Source: Streptomyces vinaceus (GTDB taxonomy: Bacteria; Actinomycetota; Actinomycetes; Streptomycetales; Streptomycetaceae). From it: a DNA stretch of 64,000 bases. The stretch is from the NCBI RefSeq assembly GCF_008704935.1, contig NZ_CP023692.1, positions 1,240,001 to 1,304,000 on the forward strand. Direction: 5' to 3'. A program made the translations under genes and the position numbers. The notes below the pieces were generated by a model. That model saw nothing but the letters and a program-made list of their open reading frames with translations. It searched no databases and was not told the origin of the DNA. Shown one piece after another: positions 23,628 to 32,164 of this stretch (positions are counted from its first letter, which is position 1; each line of letters starts with the position of its first letter).

Positions 23628-24563
23628 TTAGGGGGTGTCCCGCCGGTCGGGCCGGACCCCGTCCTGGCGCAGGGCCCCGGCCGCCGCGGCCGCCACCACC
23701 CGTGCCACCGTCGACAGCGCCGGGGAGTCGAGCTTCCACTGCTGCCAGTACAGCGGCACGTCCAGCGGCCGCCGCGGCGCGAGCAGTTCCAGTCCGCCCG
23801 CGCCGACCAGCGGCTCCGCCTGGGGCTCCGGCACCAGTCCCCACCCCAGCCCGGCCGCCACCGCGTCGCGGAACCCCTCCGAGGTCGGGACGTGGTGGCG
23901 CAGCGGCCCGGCCGCGGCGTCCTGATCGCCGGTCAGCGACCGTACGTACCCGTCCTGGAGCTCGTCCCGCCGGTCGAACACGATCACCGGGGCCTCCCGC
24001 AGTCCCCGCTCCAGGTCTCCGGTCAGGTACCGGGCCACGAAGGCGGGGCTCGCCACCGGCAGGTACCGCGCCAGCCCCAGCCTCCGTACGGTGCACCCGG
24101 CCACCGGGTCGGGCGAGGAGGTGACCGCCGCCATCACCTGGCCCTCCCGCAGCAGGCCCGTCGTATGCCCCTCGTCCTCCCGGTGGAGCTCGAAGAAGAC
24201 CGGCGGGTCCTGCGGCACCCGGGTGAGGGCGGGCAGGAACCAGGTGGCCAGCGAGTCCGCGTTGACGGCGATCGGCAGCCGCACCGGACCGCCCGACTCC
24301 TGCGCCATCCCGAGCTCCGCGCGAGCGTCCCGCTCCAGGCGGGCCAGCTGCCGGGCGAAGCGGACCACCACCTGCCCGGACTCGGTCGCCCGTACAGGCT
24401 TCGTCCGCATCAGCAGCACCCGCCCGGTCCGCTGCTCCAGCGCCTTCACCCGCTGGCTCACGGCCGAGGGGGTCACGTGCAGGGCCGCGGCCGCCGCGTC
24501 GAAGGTGCCTTCGTCGACCACGGCGAGGAGGGTCCGCACCTGGTCCAGGGGAAGTTCGTCCAT
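23628..24563 (-). CDS. LysR-type regulator, ArgP/LysG (controls LysE exporter)
   Basis: This 311-aa protein has the LysR-family N-terminal winged HTH (LDQVRTLLAVVDEGTFDAAAAALHVTPSAVSQRVKALEQRTGRVLLMRT), typical of ArgP/IciA/LysG, and a substrate-binding domain from about residue 90. It is divergent from a lysE exporter gene 69 bp away. This is the conserved pairing in which the regulator senses lysine/arginine and turns on export. ATG 24563 begins the conserved MDELPLDQV. An interrupted inverted repeat in the gap is a possible operator. Confidence 0.92.
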   Translation of the reverse strand: MDELPLDQVRTLLAVVDEGTFDAAAAALHVTPSAVSQRVKALEQRTGRVLLMRTKPVRATESGQVVVRFARQLARLERDARAELGMAQESGGPVRLPIAVNADSLATWFLPALTRVPQDPPVFFELHREDEGHTTGLLREGQVMAAVTSSPDPVAGCTVRRLGLARYLPVASPAFVARYLTGDLERGLREAPVIVFDRRDELQDGYVRSLTGDQDAAAGPLRHHVPTSEGFRDAVAAGLGWGLVPEPQAEPLVGAGGLELLAPRRPLDVPLYWQQWKLDSPALSTVARVVAAAAAGALRQDGVRPDRRDTP

Positions 24564-24570
24564 CACGAAC

Positions 24571-24596
24571 GCTAAGGGTACGTAAATATCTTTAGC
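24571..24596. promoter_or_regulatory. Candidate ArgP/LysG operator in the divergent gap
   Basis: GCTAAGG and CTTTAGC form an interrupted dyad (13-bp AT-rich... GTAAATAT-containing spacer, 12 bp between arms) within the 69-bp region shared by the LysR-type regulator and lysE. LysR-type proteins bind such T-N11-A-like dyads. Confidence 0.45.
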
Positions 24597-24632
24597 TGTA
24601 CTGAAGCCGCGCGGCTGCCTACGGTCGAAGAC

Positions 24633-25256
24633 ATGACACACGGCATCATCGCGGCGGCGCTCGCCGGCTTCGGCACCGGACTCTCCCTCATCGTCGCCAT
24701 CGGCGCGCAGAACGCCTTCGTCCTGCGGCAGGGGGTGCGCCGGCACGCCGTCCTCGCCGTGGTCGCGATCTGCGCCGTCTCCGACGCGCTCCTCATCGCC
24801 CTCGGCGTCGCCGGGGTCGGTGCCTTCGTCACCGCCTGGCCGGCCGCCCTGACCGCGGTCGCCATCGCCGGAGGCACCTTCCTGATCGCCTACGGGTTCC
24901 TCGCCGCCCGGCGGGTGCTGCGGCCCGCCCCCGGCGCCGCCCTGGCCGCCGAGGGGGCCACCGCCGGGTCCCGCCGCCGGGCCGTCCTGGTCTGTCTGGC
25001 CATGACCTGGCTCAACCCGCACGTCTACCTGGACACCGTCCTGCTGGTCGGCTCGCTCGCGGCCGACCGCGGCGACCTGCGCTGGGCCTTCGGCATCGGC
25101 GCCGCAGCGGCCAGCCTGATCTGGTTCGCCACCCTCGGCTACGGCGCCCGGCTGCTGAGCGGCGTGCTGGCGCGCCCCTCGGCCTGGCGGGTGCTGGACG
25201 GGCTCGTCGCGGCGACCATGGTCACCATGGGCGGGATGCTGCTGGCCCGGGCCTGA
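24633..25256 (+). CDS. lysE: LysE/ArgO-family amino-acid exporter
   Basis: This 207-aa integral membrane protein has five to six hydrophobic helices. The LysE signature comes near the start: LSLIVAIGAQNAFVLRQGVRRHA, then ICAVSDALLIALGVAG, and later MTWLNPHVYLDTVLLVGS. It exports lysine or arginine and so prevents toxic accumulation during growth on peptides. It is divergent from its probable LysR-type activator. ATG 24633 gives the normal family start. Confidence 0.93.
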   Translation: MTHGIIAAALAGFGTGLSLIVAIGAQNAFVLRQGVRRHAVLAVVAICAVSDALLIALGVAGVGAFVTAWPAALTAVAIAGGTFLIAYGFLAARRVLRPAPGAALAAEGATAGSRRRAVLVCLAMTWLNPHVYLDTVLLVGSLAADRGDLRWAFGIGAAAASLIWFATLGYGARLLSGVLARPSAWRVLDGLVAATMVTMGGMLLARA

Positions 25257-25332
25257 CCGGCGGGCGCGGCGGGCCCGCGCGGGGTGGGGGTCCGCCCCGT
25301 ACGGTGGCACGACCAGACACCAGGAGCCCCCT

Positions 25333-26523
25333 TTGCCCGACCGCCCGTCCGCCCCTCCCTCCGACAGCCCGGCCGGGCGGACGCCGGGCCACGCCCCGGG
25401 CCACGCCCCGGGGCGCCCCTCCCCCGACGAGGTGCGCCTGTACTACGCCGCCCGGCCGTCGCCGCTCGTCGCCGCCACCGCGATCGTGCTGGACCCCGCC
25501 GGGCGTGTCCTCGTACTGGCGCCCTCGCCGCCCCGGGCGGAGGCGGAGCTCCCGGGCACCGCCGTCGAGGACACGCAGACCCCGGAGGAGGCGCTGGCCC
25601 GCGGGCTGGAGGAGGAGCTGGGCCTGTCCGCGCCGATCGGCCGGCTCCTCGCCGTGGAGACCCGGCGGCCCGGCCCGCTCGGCCGCTCCCTCATCGCCCA
25701 CGTCCACCTCGTCGGGCCGCTCCCGCCGGAGCAGGCCGGCGCGCTCGCCTCCGCGGACGGCGGGCCCGCCGGGGCCCGGTGGCTCGTGCCGGAGGAGGCG
25801 TACGCGGCGCTGCCCGCCCGGCTCGCGCCCCGGCTGCGCGCCGCCCTGGCCGCCCTGTACGCCGGCTCCCTCGCGCACCTCGTCGACGGGGTGCCGCAGC
25901 CCGGCTCCCCCGCCGGCCTGGACCCGCGGCGGCGTACGGCCCTGGAGCACGCCGGTTCCTTCGACGCGGCCAGCCACCGGGCCGCCCGTCCCAAGGCCGT
26001 CACCGCGGCGAGCGTGGTGTTCACCGACTCCGCGGGCCGGGTCCTGCTGGTGGAGCCCTCGTACGGCAACTCCGGGCGCTGGAACCTGCCGGGCGGCGGG
26101 ATCGACAGCGACCTCGGCGAGACCCCGCGGGCCGCCGCCCGCCGGGAGGTGCGGGAGGAACTCGGCCTCGACCTCGCACCGGGCCGGCTGCTCGGCGTCA
26201 ACTGGGCCCACAAGCCCGGCTATCCGGCCCGCATCCGCTTCCTCTACGACGGCGGGGTCCTGGACGACGCCGCCCTGGCCCGGATCCGCCTCGCCCCCTT
26301 CGAGCTGCTGCGCTGGCGGGCCGCGCCCGTCGGGGAGCTGCGCGCGCTGGTCAAACCCTCCCTGCGGCGCCAGATCGAGGCGTGCCTGCGCGCACGCGCC
26401 GAGGGCACGGGCCCGCTGGAGCTGCACGCCGGCCGCCCGGCCGACGCCCCGCGCGAGAGGAAGGGCAAGAAGGGCACCGGGGAGAAGAAGGAGAAGGAGA
26501 AGGGGACGAAGGGGAAACGGTAG
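25333..26523 (+). CDS. Tandem NUDIX hydrolase with lysine-rich tail
   Basis: This 396-aa protein contains two NUDIX domains (about 45-175 and 220-350). The second has a good NUDIX box (GGGIDSDLGETPRAAARREVREELGL). In the first box the catalytic RE is changed to GL (TPEEALARGLEEELGL), so that domain is probably inactive or regulatory. The C-terminal 22 residues are nearly all Lys/Glu/Gly. The start is TTG 25333 with AGGAG eight bases upstream. NUDIX enzymes hydrolyse nucleoside diphosphate derivatives; the substrate here is unknown. Confidence 0.85.
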   Translation: MPDRPSAPPSDSPAGRTPGHAPGHAPGRPSPDEVRLYYAARPSPLVAATAIVLDPAGRVLVLAPSPPRAEAELPGTAVEDTQTPEEALARGLEEELGLSAPIGRLLAVETRRPGPLGRSLIAHVHLVGPLPPEQAGALASADGGPAGARWLVPEEAYAALPARLAPRLRAALAALYAGSLAHLVDGVPQPGSPAGLDPRRRTALEHAGSFDAASHRAARPKAVTAASVVFTDSAGRVLLVEPSYGNSGRWNLPGGGIDSDLGETPRAAARREVREELGLDLAPGRLLGVNWAHKPGYPARIRFLYDGGVLDDAALARIRLAPFELLRWRAAPVGELRALVKPSLRRQIEACLRARAEGTGPLELHAGRPADAPRERKGKKGTGEKKEKEKGTKGKR

Positions 26524-26674
26524 GAGAAACCAACGCGGTACTGGTCCATCCGGACGGCGTCATGGCGTGGCGCGCGGGTGACGGGGCGCTCTCACGCATC
26601 GTCGAACCAGACAGTCCACGCACACGCGTACGCCCTCTCGCCGGCGAGAACGCGCGGAACCCATGGAGCCACCC

Positions 26675-28192
26675 ATGTCCGCAGAGCCGACCCGTCCCGG
26701 AACCAGTACCGCTTCCGCCGTCCCCGGCGCCGCGGCGCCCCCCGATCCGCGCCGCTGGTGGATCCTCGCCGTCATCGGCCTCGCCCAGCTCATGGTCGTC
26801 CTCGACGCGACCATCGTGAACATCGCCCTGCCCTCCGCCCAGGCCGGCCTCGGGTTCTCCGACGACCAGCGGCAGTGGGTGGTGACCGCGTACGCGATCA
26901 CCTTCGGCAGTCTGCTGCTGCTCGGCGGGCGCCTGGCGGACAAGTTCGGGCGCCGCCGGGCCTTCCTCGTCGGGCAGATCGGCTTCGCGGCGGCCTCCGC
27001 GCTCGGCGGCGCCGCGGCCACCTTCGGGGTCCTCGTCACGGCCCGCGCCCTGCAAGGCGTGTTCGCGGCGCTGCTGGCTCCCGCCGCGCTCTCGCTGCTG
27101 ACCACCACCTTCGCGGCGCCCGCCGAACGGGCCAAGGCCTTCGGCGTGTTCGGGTCGCTCGCCGCGTCCGGGGGCGCCGTGGGGCTGCTGCTGGGCGGTT
27201 TCCTCACCGAGCACCTGAGCTGGCGCTCGACGATGTACGTGAACCTGCTGTTCGCCGCCGTCGCCGTCACCGGTGGGGTGCTGCTGCTGAAGCGGCCCGC
27301 GCCCACCACCCCGCCCCGGCTGGACCTGCCGGGCACGGTCCTCGCCTCGTCCGGGCTCTTCTGCCTGGTCTACGGACTGGCCACGGCCGGCCCGCGCGGC
27401 TGGCACTCCGTACGCAGCCTGGGCTTCCTGGCCATGGCCGTGCTGCTGCTCGGCGCCTTCGTGTGGTGGCAGCGCCGCAGCCCGCACCCGCTGCTGCCCC
27501 TGCGGATCGTGCTCGACCGGGTCCGGGGCACGGCGCTGATCGCCGTGTTCATCACCGGGGTCGGGATGTTCGGGGTGTTCCTGTTCCTGACGTACTACCT
27601 CCAGCACACCCGCGGCTACAGCCCGGCCCGGACCGGGCTGGCCTTCATGCCGATGTCCGGCTGCACGATGATCGGCGCGATCGGCAGCAACATGGGGCTG
27701 CTGGGCCGGATCGGCGGGCGCCCGCGCATCGTCACCGGCATGCTGCTGTCGGCCTGCGGGATGGCCTGGATGACGAACCTGACGGCGACCGCCCCGTACG
27801 TCGTGGACGTGCTGCCGGGCCAGGTGGCGACGGGGCTGGGCATGGGCCTGATCACGGCGGCCGCCATGAACCTCGGCACGGCCGGCATCGACCCGCGGGA
27901 CGCGGGGGTGGGCTCGGCGACGGTCAACGCCATGCGGCAGACGGGCGGCTCCGTCGGCACGGCGCTCATGAGCACCCTTGCCGCCGGAGCCGTCGCCCAC
28001 TCGCTGGCGGGCCGGCGGCCCACGCCGGACCTGATGGCGCGGGCCGCCCTGGAGGGTTACCACACGGTCTTCACGGCATCGGCGGCCATCTTCGCCGTCG
28101 GCGCGGTGCTGACCCTGTTCATGCTTCCCGGCGGCCTGTCCGTGGAGCGCCGGCACGGCGCTCCCGGGGGCCGTGGTCCGTCAGCGCGGTGA
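26675..28192 (+). CDS. MFS drug exporter, DHA2 (EmrB/QacA, 14-TMS) family
   Basis: This 505-aa transporter shows the DHA2 motifs: LAQLMVVLDATIVNIALPSAQAGL (motif D1, helix 1), GGRLADKFGRRRAFLVGQ (motif A) and SLAASGGAVGLLLGGFLTEHLSWR (motif C, antiporter). Fourteen hydrophobic segments are apparent. It is predicted to expel toxic small molecules with proton exchange. ATG 26675 is preferred over 26663 because GGAG lies seven bases upstream. The last 12 bp overlap the 3' end of the convergent gene at 28181. Confidence 0.93.
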   Translation: MSAEPTRPGTSTASAVPGAAAPPDPRRWWILAVIGLAQLMVVLDATIVNIALPSAQAGLGFSDDQRQWVVTAYAITFGSLLLLGGRLADKFGRRRAFLVGQIGFAAASALGGAAATFGVLVTARALQGVFAALLAPAALSLLTTTFAAPAERAKAFGVFGSLAASGGAVGLLLGGFLTEHLSWRSTMYVNLLFAAVAVTGGVLLLKRPAPTTPPRLDLPGTVLASSGLFCLVYGLATAGPRGWHSVRSLGFLAMAVLLLGAFVWWQRRSPHPLLPLRIVLDRVRGTALIAVFITGVGMFGVFLFLTYYLQHTRGYSPARTGLAFMPMSGCTMIGAIGSNMGLLGRIGGRPRIVTGMLLSACGMAWMTNLTATAPYVVDVLPGQVATGLGMGLITAAAMNLGTAGIDPRDAGVGSATVNAMRQTGGSVGTALMSTLAAGAVAHSLAGRRPTPDLMARAALEGYHTVFTASAAIFAVGAVLTLFMLPGGLSVERRHGAPGGRGPSAR

Positions 28193-29080
28193 GTGGCCGC
28201 CGGCGGCCGGCGCCGCCGGCTTGGCCTGCTGCTGGGCGGGCTTCGCGGGGGCGGGCGGGGCCACGGGGGCCCCGTCGGCCGTCAGGCAGTTCGACAGCGA
28301 GCTGCGGACCCGGTCGCCGGTGGAGAAGTGCTTCACCCGGCAGGAGTTGGTCCCGATGCCGCCGTCGACCTGGCCGTAGCCGGGGCCGATCGTCAGGACG
28401 GTGTCGTTCAGGCCGCGGACCGTGTCGTTGCCCGGGCCGCCCTGGACGATGCCCGCGGACTCGGCGCCCACCGACTTGGGCTCGATGACGTCGTTCTCGC
28501 TGCCGCCGAGGACCCGGCCGCCGAGGTCGACGTTGCCGGTGCGGATCAGGTCGTTGCCGTCGTTGCCGAAGACCTGGCCGCCGCCGCGCTCGTACTCGCC
28601 CGGCTGGCCCATGACGCTGCCCGTGGTGATCTTGTCGTCGCCGTGGTCGCCGTAGACGCTGGCGCCGTGCTCCGCCGTGCCCACGACGAGCGCGGTGATG
28701 ATGGTGTCGCTGCCCAGACCGCCGCGCACCGAGGAGTTGCCGTTCTTCGGGGCGAGGTTGTTGACCTGGAGGGTGTCGTCGCCCTCGCCACCGAGCACCT
28801 GGGAGTCGATCAGCATGCCCTTGACGCGGATGTTGTCGTTGCCGCCGGCGCCGTCGATGATGACGTTCTCGACGTCGTTCTCGCACAGGATCGTGTCGAC
28901 GCCCTCCGTGCCCCTGACCACCGTCAGACCGGACTTCACCTCGACACCGTTGAGGTAGCACCAGTAGGACGGCAGGGAACTGGCGGCCTGGGCCGGGCCC
29001 GCCGCCAGCGTGGCGGCGGCGACGACCGTGCCGGCCAGGACGTACGTGGCGGTGCGAAGTTTGCGGCGCGTGCGCAGCAT
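28181..29080 (-). CDS. Secreted RTX-like (hemolysin-type calcium-binding repeat) protein
   Basis: This 299-aa protein has a Sec signal peptide (RRKLRTATYVLAGTVVAAATLAAGPAQA, about 4-31). It then carries at least seven degenerate GGxGxDxI/L nonapeptide-like repeats (GGAGGNDNI, GGEGDDTL, GGLGSDTI, GDHGDDKI, GNDGNDLI, GGSENDVI, GGPGNDTV). Such repeats form a Ca2+-bound parallel beta-roll outside the cell. No catalytic domain is visible. The C-terminus is Ala/Pro-rich. ATG 29080 has GGGAGAA six bases upstream. The stop overlaps the convergent MFS gene tail-to-tail by 12 bp. Confidence 0.85.
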   Translation of the reverse strand: MLRTRRKLRTATYVLAGTVVAAATLAAGPAQAASSLPSYWCYLNGVEVKSGLTVVRGTEGVDTILCENDVENVIIDGAGGNDNIRVKGMLIDSQVLGGEGDDTLQVNNLAPKNGNSSVRGGLGSDTIITALVVGTAEHGASVYGDHGDDKITTGSVMGQPGEYERGGGQVFGNDGNDLIRTGNVDLGGRVLGGSENDVIEPKSVGAESAGIVQGGPGNDTVRGLNDTVLTIGPGYGQVDGGIGTNSCRVKHFSTGDRVRSSLSNCLTADGAPVAPPAPAKPAQQQAKPAAPAAGGHSPR

Positions 29081-29132
29081 GAATTCTCCCGAGAATGGTG
29101 TGCGTGTGGTGTGGGGGTTCTTGCGGTGGTGG

Positions 29133-29669
29133 TCAGGACAGCTCGTGGCGCAGCGGCGTGAGCTGTTCGATGTCGTAGCGCTTCCGGAGTGCGTGGACCG
29201 CGGCGGGATCCGGGGTGGCGCTCGTGTCGAGCAGTTCGAGGAGCTCCTCGAAGTACCGCTCGTGATCGGGGGGCGGGGAGGCCTGGAAGAACATCCGGGC
29301 CGGTTCGCCGGTGGGGTTCGCGAAGGCGTGCGGACAACCGGGCGGAACCACGATGACGGTTCCTGGCGTGGCACGGACGACCTGGCGTCCGTCGAGCGAC
29401 TCCCAGTGTCGCCAGTCGTCCCCGGAACGGACGCGCGGCTCGAAGGCCATGACGTCGAGTTCACCCTCCAGGACGTAGAAGAGCTCCTCGCTGCGGGTGT
29501 GCAGGTGCGCCCCCACGTCGAACCCGGGCGGGACGACGACCTCGAAGCTGGAGGCCACCGTGGAGTGCTCCCCGGTGACCTTGAACGTGACCTGCTGGGC
29601 GTCGGTGTGCAGCTTGCGGCCGTGACCCGGGGGCACGAGCAGCCCGTCGCGGGCGACGTGCGCGGTCAT
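29133..29669 (-). CDS. Cupin quinone-forming monooxygenase-like protein (THN to flaviolin type)
   Basis: This 178-aa single-domain cupin has motif 1 (GFDVGAHLHTRSEELFYVLEGE, with HxH and Glu as metal ligands) and motif 2 (GTVIVVPPGCPHAFANP). It is translationally coupled (ATGA) to a CYP158-like P450 behind an rppA gene. That is the position of the cupin-type monooxygenases (MomA/SCO1208 group) that oxidise 1,3,6,8-tetrahydroxynaphthalene to flaviolin. ATG 29669 is fixed by the overlap. The function is inferred from context plus the cupin fold. Confidence 0.82.
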   Translation of the reverse strand: MTAHVARDGLLVPPGHGRKLHTDAQQVTFKVTGEHSTVASSFEVVVPPGFDVGAHLHTRSEELFYVLEGELDVMAFEPRVRSGDDWRHWESLDGRQVVRATPGTVIVVPPGCPHAFANPTGEPARMFFQASPPPDHERYFEELLELLDTSATPDPAAVHALRKRYDIEQLTPLRHELS

Positions 29670-30883
29670 GACCAGGTCACGGGCAGACCTTCGGGCCCGC
29701 GGATGAGGGCCCCGGGCCGCCAGCGCAGTTCGCTCACGGGGACGCTGAAGCGCAGGTCCGCGAAGCGGTCGAGGAGGGCGTCCACCATCAGCTCGGATTC
29801 GAGGCGGGCCAGCATGTTCCCGGGGCAGAAGTGGGGTCCGTACCCGAACGAGACGTGCGGGTTGGGGCTGCGCTCCAGGTTCAGCTCGTGGGGGTCGGGG
29901 AAGACCTCCGGGTCGCGGTTGGCCGCGAGGTAGGAGACGTAGATCGCCTCGCCCGCCCGGATGAGCTGCCCGGCCACGGTGACGTCCTCCAGGGCGATCC
30001 GGGAGAGTCCGACGGCGTTGCGGTGCGGGATGTAGCGCAGCAGCTCGTTGATGGCCGAGGGCCGCAGGGCCGGGTCGCTGCGCATCCGGTCCATCAGGTC
30101 CGGCCGGGTGAGCAGGATGTAGACCATGTTGCCGACGTTGTTGGTGACGGCCTCGCCCCCGATCTGCAGGAGCAGGGCGAGGCCGGTGGCCTCCTCGGCG
30201 GTGACCTCGCCCGCCTCGATGGCCTTGACCAGGAGCCCGATGACGCTGTCGCCGCCGGCCACTTCCCCGGTGCGCATGCGCCCGCCCAGGTAGGCGCACA
30301 TGTCGTTCTTCGCCTGTTCGCTGCGCTGCGCGCCCTGGGCCGAGGAGAGGATCAGGGTGGTCCATTCGTGGACCCTGGGCCGGTCCTCCTCCGGTACGCC
30401 CATCAGCTCGCACACGACGGCGAGCGGGAAGGGCGCCAGCAGGCGTTCGGTCAGGTCCACGGGCGGGCCGTCGCGCAGGATCCCGTCGACGTAGCCGTCG
30501 AGCATCTCCTTCGCGCGGGTGCGCAGGCGCTCCACCCCGGGGGTGGTGAAGGCCGCGCCCACGGTGCGCCGCAGCCGGGTGTGGTCGGGCGGGTCCTCGA
30601 ACCCGACCGCACCCGGTGCGGGGATGAAGTGCGGGGCCAGGCGGGTGACATCGTGTTCCACGACCAGCTTGCGGCTGAACCGGGGATCGTTGGCCACCAT
30701 GCGCACGTCGTCGTACCGGCAGACGAGCCAGGCCCACCCGCTCCCGTTGGGCATGCGGATCCGGGTGATCGGACCCGCCTGCATCAGCTCGGCGAGGACG
30801 GGGTCGAAGTCGACCCCGTCCAGGGCCGGGGTGGGCCAGTGCGTGATGGGTGGCCTTGAGGTAGCGGGGCCGTCCTTCAGCAT
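29666..30883 (-). CDS. Cytochrome P450, CYP158A-like (flaviolin coupling type)
   Basis: This 405-aa soluble P450 has the haem-binding loop FGYGPHFCPG, ExxR in the K-helix (INELLRYIPHRNAVGLSRIA) and I-helix LLLQIGGEAVTNNVGN. The N-terminal half (FDPVLAELMQAGPITRIRMPNGSGWAWLV) and PHFIPAPGAVGFEDPPDHTRLRR closely resemble S. coelicolor CYP158A2, which couples flaviolin into red-brown oligomers. It lies 27 bp after rppA and overlaps the cupin gene, so rppA-P450-cupin is one operon. The Shine-Dalgarno is GGGAGGA. Confidence 0.92.
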   Translation of the reverse strand: MLKDGPATSRPPITHWPTPALDGVDFDPVLAELMQAGPITRIRMPNGSGWAWLVCRYDDVRMVANDPRFSRKLVVEHDVTRLAPHFIPAPGAVGFEDPPDHTRLRRTVGAAFTTPGVERLRTRAKEMLDGYVDGILRDGPPVDLTERLLAPFPLAVVCELMGVPEEDRPRVHEWTTLILSSAQGAQRSEQAKNDMCAYLGGRMRTGEVAGGDSVIGLLVKAIEAGEVTAEEATGLALLLQIGGEAVTNNVGNMVYILLTRPDLMDRMRSDPALRPSAINELLRYIPHRNAVGLSRIALEDVTVAGQLIRAGEAIYVSYLAANRDPEVFPDPHELNLERSPNPHVSFGYGPHFCPGNMLARLESELMVDALLDRFADLRFSVPVSELRWRPGALIRGPEGLPVTWS

Positions 30884-30910
30884 TCTTCGGATTCCTCCCT
30901 CACCCGGTCC

Positions 30911-31960
30911 TCATTCCGAGGTCCAGCTGCCCAGTGAGATCTCCGCGGTGATGCCCGGGCCGAAACCGGCCAGCAGGCCCCGCGCGGCGTCGGCGGTGCC
31001 GTTCTCGTCGAACATGCGGCGCAGTGCGTCCAGGACGACGGCGCTTGCGATGTTGCCGTACTCGGTCAGTGTGGCCCGACTGAAGCGGAATGCCTCGGGT
31101 GCCACACCGAGGTACTTGCTGAGGTCGTCCAGGATGCGCGGTCCACCGGCGTGGATGATGTAGAAATCCAGCGCGGCGGCGTCCCAGCCATGGAGCTTGG
31201 CCAGGTCCTTGAGGGACGGTGCGAGCGGCTCCATGGTCCCCGGGACCCGCCGGTCTAGCTTGAAGTGGAACCCGGTGGACTTGACGTCGTACATGATCCA
31301 GTCCTCCGTCTGGGGGATGATGTACGAACTGTTGCGGTGCAGTTCCATGCCGGTTCCGCCCCGGCCGCGGACGACGGCCGCGCCCACTCCGTCGCCGAAC
31401 AGGCCGTTGGAGAGCAGGTTGCCGACCTCAAGGTCGCTGGGCTGGTAGCACAGCGAGCAGAGTTCGCAGGACACGATCAGCGCGTTCGCCTCGGGGTAGG
31501 CCATGCAGAAGTCATGGGCCCGGTTGACCGCGGCGCCGCCCGCGGCACAGCCCAGCTGGGCGATGGGCAGCTGCCGGGTGTCCGTCCGGAAGCCGAGCGC
31601 GTTGATCATCCAGGCGGTCAGCGAGGGCATCATGAAGCCCGTGCACGACACGTAGATGATCATGTCGATGTCCTTGGCCCGGAGCTGGGCGTCCTCCAGC
31701 GCCTGCCGCACCACCGCCGGGACCCGCGCCTTGGCCTCGGCCTCGTACACGGCGTTGCGCGATTCGAAACCGGGGTGCTTGAGCGTTTCCTCGATGGGCT
31801 GCACGATGTGCCGCTTCGCGACGCCGGTGTTGCGGATCAGGCGCAGCGCCAGGTCGAGCTGCGGATGGTCCGCGTGTACGGACCGGCACAGATCGAGGGT
31901 CTGCTCCATCGTGATCACGTGCTCGGGCACGGACACCGTTGGCCTGCACAGAGTCGCCAT
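30911..31960 (-). CDS. rppA: Type III polyketide synthase RppA (1,3,6,8-tetrahydroxynaphthalene synthase)
   Basis: This 349-aa chalcone-synthase-fold enzyme starts MATLCRPTVSVPEHVITMEQTLDL, as RppA does. The catalytic triad is visible: Cys in IAQLGCAAGGAAVNRA (about 138), His in FYIIHAGGPRIL and Asn in LTEYGNIASA. RppA condenses five malonyl-CoA into THN. The protein is about 20 residues shorter at the C-terminus than S. griseus RppA, ending at GSWTSE. ATG 31960 has AAAGGAG nine bases upstream. It is the first gene of rppA-P450-cupin and divergent from a second P450. Confidence 0.95.
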   Translation of the reverse strand: MATLCRPTVSVPEHVITMEQTLDLCRSVHADHPQLDLALRLIRNTGVAKRHIVQPIEETLKHPGFESRNAVYEAEAKARVPAVVRQALEDAQLRAKDIDMIIYVSCTGFMMPSLTAWMINALGFRTDTRQLPIAQLGCAAGGAAVNRAHDFCMAYPEANALIVSCELCSLCYQPSDLEVGNLLSNGLFGDGVGAAVVRGRGGTGMELHRNSSYIIPQTEDWIMYDVKSTGFHFKLDRRVPGTMEPLAPSLKDLAKLHGWDAAALDFYIIHAGGPRILDDLSKYLGVAPEAFRFSRATLTEYGNIASAVVLDALRRMFDENGTADAARGLLAGFGPGITAEISLGSWTSE

Positions 31961-32164
31961 GGGTGGCTCTCCTTTCGTGTCTGACACAGCCTCATCGACC
32001 TCCGCCGGATGCGCGCGCGGGACTACGGCGTTGGGGACATGAGCCAATCCGGTGACGCTGCGCCGCGGAGGCAGCGGAGCGAGTGGCGACAGGGAAGGGA
32101 TGCCGGTGCCGATTTCCCGCGGAATCGCGCCTTGGGGGGTGCCATCCACGCAGGGAGATGAACC

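Noticed and set aside
24633..25256. ArgO specificity (arginine only)
   Set aside because: LysE and ArgO cannot be told apart from sequence by eye, so the call was left as LysE/ArgO family.
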